Origin: CAINVV01 sp964506325
GTDB lineage: Bacteria; Bacteroidota; Bacteroidia; Bacteroidales; Prolixibacteraceae
Assembly (NCBI GenBank): GCA_964506325.1
Contig: CAZDLO010000007.1
Span: 1 to 64,000 of the forward strand
Reading direction: 5' to 3'
DNA: 64,000 nucleotides
The notes under the pieces were generated by a model, which was given only the letters and a program-made list of their open reading frames with translations, was not told the DNA's origin and did not search any database. Below are positions 62,062 through 64,000 of the stretch, in pieces (position 1 is the first letter of the stretch; each line of letters begins with the position of its first letter). Both the position numbers and the translations under genes were made by a program.

Positions 62062-62835
62062 TCATTTCTTCGTATACACCTTCACATAATCGACAATAAA
62101 CACGTCTGGAAAGACCGTTTTGGCAATTTCTGCCTTCTCACCGGGAAATTCCATGCTGAGAATCATGTATTCATCAATTTGGGAGATACCCTGTGTTACC
62201 TCATAAAATTTGTAACCGTCCACATAGAAGATGTATTTATCGGGGAGCCATTCGAGGGCAAAAATGTGAAAACCGTCACTCACTCCTTTCAGGTAACTCT
62301 GCATTCCGTGGGTCGACTGCTGGTGCGGGCCGTACGCCCAATGCACGTTGTGCGAAACAATATCTGTCCCGAGTTTTTTGAAAAACTCCATAACATCTAT
62401 CTCTGCACCATATACCGCAGGGTCTTCCCCCTGGCTTATCTGCTTGGATTGAAGCCAGAAAGCTCCCCAGACACCGGGGGACTTTTGCAACTGCGCCCGG
62501 CACTCGTAATATCCGTACCTGGACATAAAAAGGTCCTGCGTCCCGACAGCACTGCTCATCAGGGTGTCTCCCCGCTTAAGGGCATACAGCTTCAGGAAAC
62601 CATCCTCCACTTTGACGGCCTCTTTTGATACCCAGTCCAGTCTTCTCTTACCTATGCCACGGACTTTCCATTTGGTGGTGTCAAGCTGGTTACCATTGAA
62701 ATTATCTTCCCAGGTAAGGGAATAACCAAGTTCCCGTGGAGTATATATTTTGTCAGACATAGGGCCCTGCGCAGGCCTCTGGGCAAAACAGCTGAAGGAA
62801 ATTATTAAAATACAAGCAATTAGGATTAATTTCAT
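62062..62835 (-). CDS. Secreted glycoside hydrolase family 16 protein
   Basis: A 257-residue enzyme with signal peptide ending near SCFAQ (residue 18). The GH16 active-site motif ExDxxE is EIDVME: E145 nucleophile, D147, E150 acid/base. Other beta-sandwich marks are TWEDNFNGNQLDTTKW, GYYECRAQLQKSPGVWGAFW and the final DYVKVYTK. GH16 acts on beta-1,3/1,4-glucans, laminarin, agar, carrageenan or similar; specificity is not clear from these motifs. It lies upstream of the secreted FAD oxidoreductase on the same strand and may be co-transcribed. Confidence 0.95.
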   Translation of the reverse strand: MKLILIACILIISFSCFAQRPAQGPMSDKIYTPRELGYSLTWEDNFNGNQLDTTKWKVRGIGKRRLDWVSKEAVKVEDGFLKLYALKRGDTLMSSAVGTQDLFMSRYGYYECRAQLQKSPGVWGAFWLQSKQISQGEDPAVYGAEIDVMEFFKKLGTDIVSHNVHWAYGPHQQSTHGMQSYLKGVSDGFHIFALEWLPDKYIFYVDGYKFYEVTQGISQIDEYMILSMEFPGEKAEIAKTVFPDVFIVDYVKVYTKK

Positions 62836-63039
62836 GGCAATAGTTCAAATAGTTAGTGTTTCAATTTGTTGTTTTGGAAAATCTCCATTAAAATAGTAAA
62901 TAATTTTGCACTGTAATGCATTTGTGCGTGCGGCCTGCCTGATTTCCGATTACCTATTGTTCAACGAGTAAACGGAAGAGAATGCAGGAGAATGATTTAC
63001 CCGAAAAAGTGGTTACTTTTGGAAAAACAGCAGAAAATC

Positions 63040-63231
63040 ATGGCAGGACAGAACAGATCTGAAATAAGGGAAGGTGCAGAAGTCGGAATTGTTTTGAAAA
63101 ACGACCAGTCTTCAGGAAAAATCACAGAAGGCACCGTTCAGAAAATTCTCACCAACAGCGCCTTTCATCCTCACGGGATTAAAGTCAAGCTTACCACGGG
63201 GGAGGTTGGAAGAGTGAAAGAAATCAAATAA
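63040..63231 (+). CDS. YwbE family protein (DUF2196)
   Basis: A 63-residue protein with the start at ATG 63040, where family similarity begins (MAGQNRSEIREGAEVGIVLK); an ATG 48 bases earlier would add 16 unmatched residues. The conserved middle GKITEGTVQKILTNSAFHPHG and the end KVKLTTGEVGRVKEI suggest a small beta-barrel. No function is known. Confidence 0.85.
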   Translation: MAGQNRSEIREGAEVGIVLKNDQSSGKITEGTVQKILTNSAFHPHGIKVKLTTGEVGRVKEIK

Positions 63232-63326
63232 AAAGACTGTTAAACAATAGATTATGAGGTATTCACTTCTCCCATTGGCATGTGCAAATATTACCTGTCC
63301 GTAAATTAACCAACAATTAAGCTGAG

Positions 63327-63797
63327 ATGAAACCGGCATCGCTGAGGGAAATAAAAACAGAACTGCAAATACTGCATCCTTCCCGGTTGCAGGAGATCTG
63401 TCTGCAGGTGGCCAGGTACAGAAAAGAAAACAAAGAACTGCTTTCTTACCTGCTTTTTGGGTCTGAAGATGAACAAACCTATATCAAGGATGTTAAATTG
63501 CAACTGGATGAACTATTTAAGGAGGTAAAAAATAGCAATTCATACCTGGCAAAGAAAACTGTCAGGAAAATACTCGCCTTTGCCAACAAGCAGATAAAAT
63601 ATTCAGGCCATAAACAAACAGAGGTTGAAATCCTGATACATTTTTGCATACAATTTAAAAAGTCAGGCATCTCTATGCCGTTTAATTCAGTCCTGGGAAA
63701 CCTTTACCTGAGACAAGTCCTTAAAATTAAAAAATCACTCTCCACCCTCCACGAAGATCTGCAATTTGACTATTCAGAGGATCTCAAATTGCTGTAA
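63327..63797 (+). CDS. Hypothetical helical protein
   Basis: A 156-residue Lys/Leu/Glu-rich protein with no signal peptide or membrane segment. Predicted helices run along most of it (SLREIKTELQIL, RLQEICLQVARYRKENKELL, DVKLQLDELFKEVK). I do not recognise a family with certainty. It lies 95 bases after the YwbE gene on the same strand. Confidence 0.7.
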   Translation: MKPASLREIKTELQILHPSRLQEICLQVARYRKENKELLSYLLFGSEDEQTYIKDVKLQLDELFKEVKNSNSYLAKKTVRKILAFANKQIKYSGHKQTEVEILIHFCIQFKKSGISMPFNSVLGNLYLRQVLKIKKSLSTLHEDLQFDYSEDLKLL

Positions 63798-63954
63798 AGC
63801 TACCTGTCTTACAATAGATTGTATTGCCAGTTAAATATTTTATCCGGAATTCTGGTAAAATTTGATTTTTATTGCGACATTTGAGATAAATAGAGTCTTA
63901 TCACCACAACTAAACACTCAAGTATCTAAAATTCAACTATTTAATCTTAAACGC

Positions 63955-64000
63955 ATGGAAGAAGAAAACAAAGTTACCAGACGAAATTTCATCGGAACCA
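63955..64000 (+). CDS. Start of a Tat-exported protein, cut by the window end
   Basis: Only the first 15 codons are present: MEEENKVTRRNFIGT. The TRRNFIG twin-arginine motif closely resembles the starts of the Gfo/Idh/MocA enzymes at 50623 and 55006, so a third such enzyme is the best guess, but other Tat-exported proteins are possible. Confidence 0.55.
   Translation, partial: MEEENKVTRRNFIGT

Noticed and set aside
1..64000. tRNA, rRNA, CRISPR, riboswitch or prophage
   Set aside because: None could be supported by reading; no cloverleaf, regular spacer-repeat array or phage gene set was seen.

Overview
The window is a chromosomal segment of a Bacteroidota bacterium, most likely an environmental, free-living, saccharide-degrading member near the Bacteroidales. 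The grounds are a PorP/SprF protein, three large exported proteins with type-B type IX secretion (T9SS) sorting tags, several promoters of the Bacteroidota pattern TTTG-N19-21-TAnnTTTG, an S46 dipeptidyl-peptidase, and Tat-exported Gfo/Idh/MocA oxidoreductases. A run of 10 N at 33813-33822 shows that this is a scaffolded draft assembly. I saw no tRNA, rRNA, CRISPR array, prophage or complete insertion sequence with a DDE transposase.

Layout. 1-2029: the 3' part of uvrA and a helical protein of unknown function. 2136-13543: a surface module with PorP/SprF facing three tandem adhesin-like T9SS cargo genes. 13568-24135: mostly housekeeping genes (YggS, an outer-membrane barrel, DUF1015, serC, gcvT) plus an Hpt protein, an alpha/beta hydrolase and an unusual receiver/pyruvate-phosphate-dikinase-like fusion. 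24102-34194: a six-gene minus-strand operon (E2, E3, fused E1, PHP protein, SrlD-like SDR, SorE-like MDR) divergent from a GntR/UTRA regulator. Two similar palindromes lie on or beside the two promoters, and a strong terminator follows the last gene. 34237-40425: RidA, PAP2 phosphatase, obgE, acyl-ACP thioesterase, a CPA2 antiporter and a DUF421 protein. 40668-46151: an export operon (adaptor, FtsX-type permease, TolC, second adaptor) without an ATPase gene. 46675-49645: an S46 peptidase and a REP-associated tyrosine transposase bracketed by two palindromic repeats. 49651-64000: an exported carbohydrate-oxidation region with two DUF6807 domains, ThuA, two complete Tat-exported Gfo/Idh/MocA enzymes, the first codons of a further Tat-targeted protein, a TIM-barrel isomerase, a dicarboxylate/amino-acid symporter, an aldo/keto reductase, pirin, a secreted FAD oxidoreductase and a GH16 glycosidase.

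How the genes may work together. The GntR-linked operon joins two enzymes resembling the L-sorbose-1-phosphate/sorbitol-6-phosphate dehydrogenase pair to a complete 2-oxo-acid (or acyloin) dehydrogenase complex. I do not recognise this as a described pathway. It is my main candidate for a new catabolic system, with a testable operator. The 50-64 kb region is the second candidate: a periplasmic sugar-oxidation pathway in which ThuA and DUF6807 proteins appear beside Gfo/Idh/MocA enzymes and an isomerase. The third is the cargo set next to PorP/SprF, whose three 93-residue sorting tags align without a gap.
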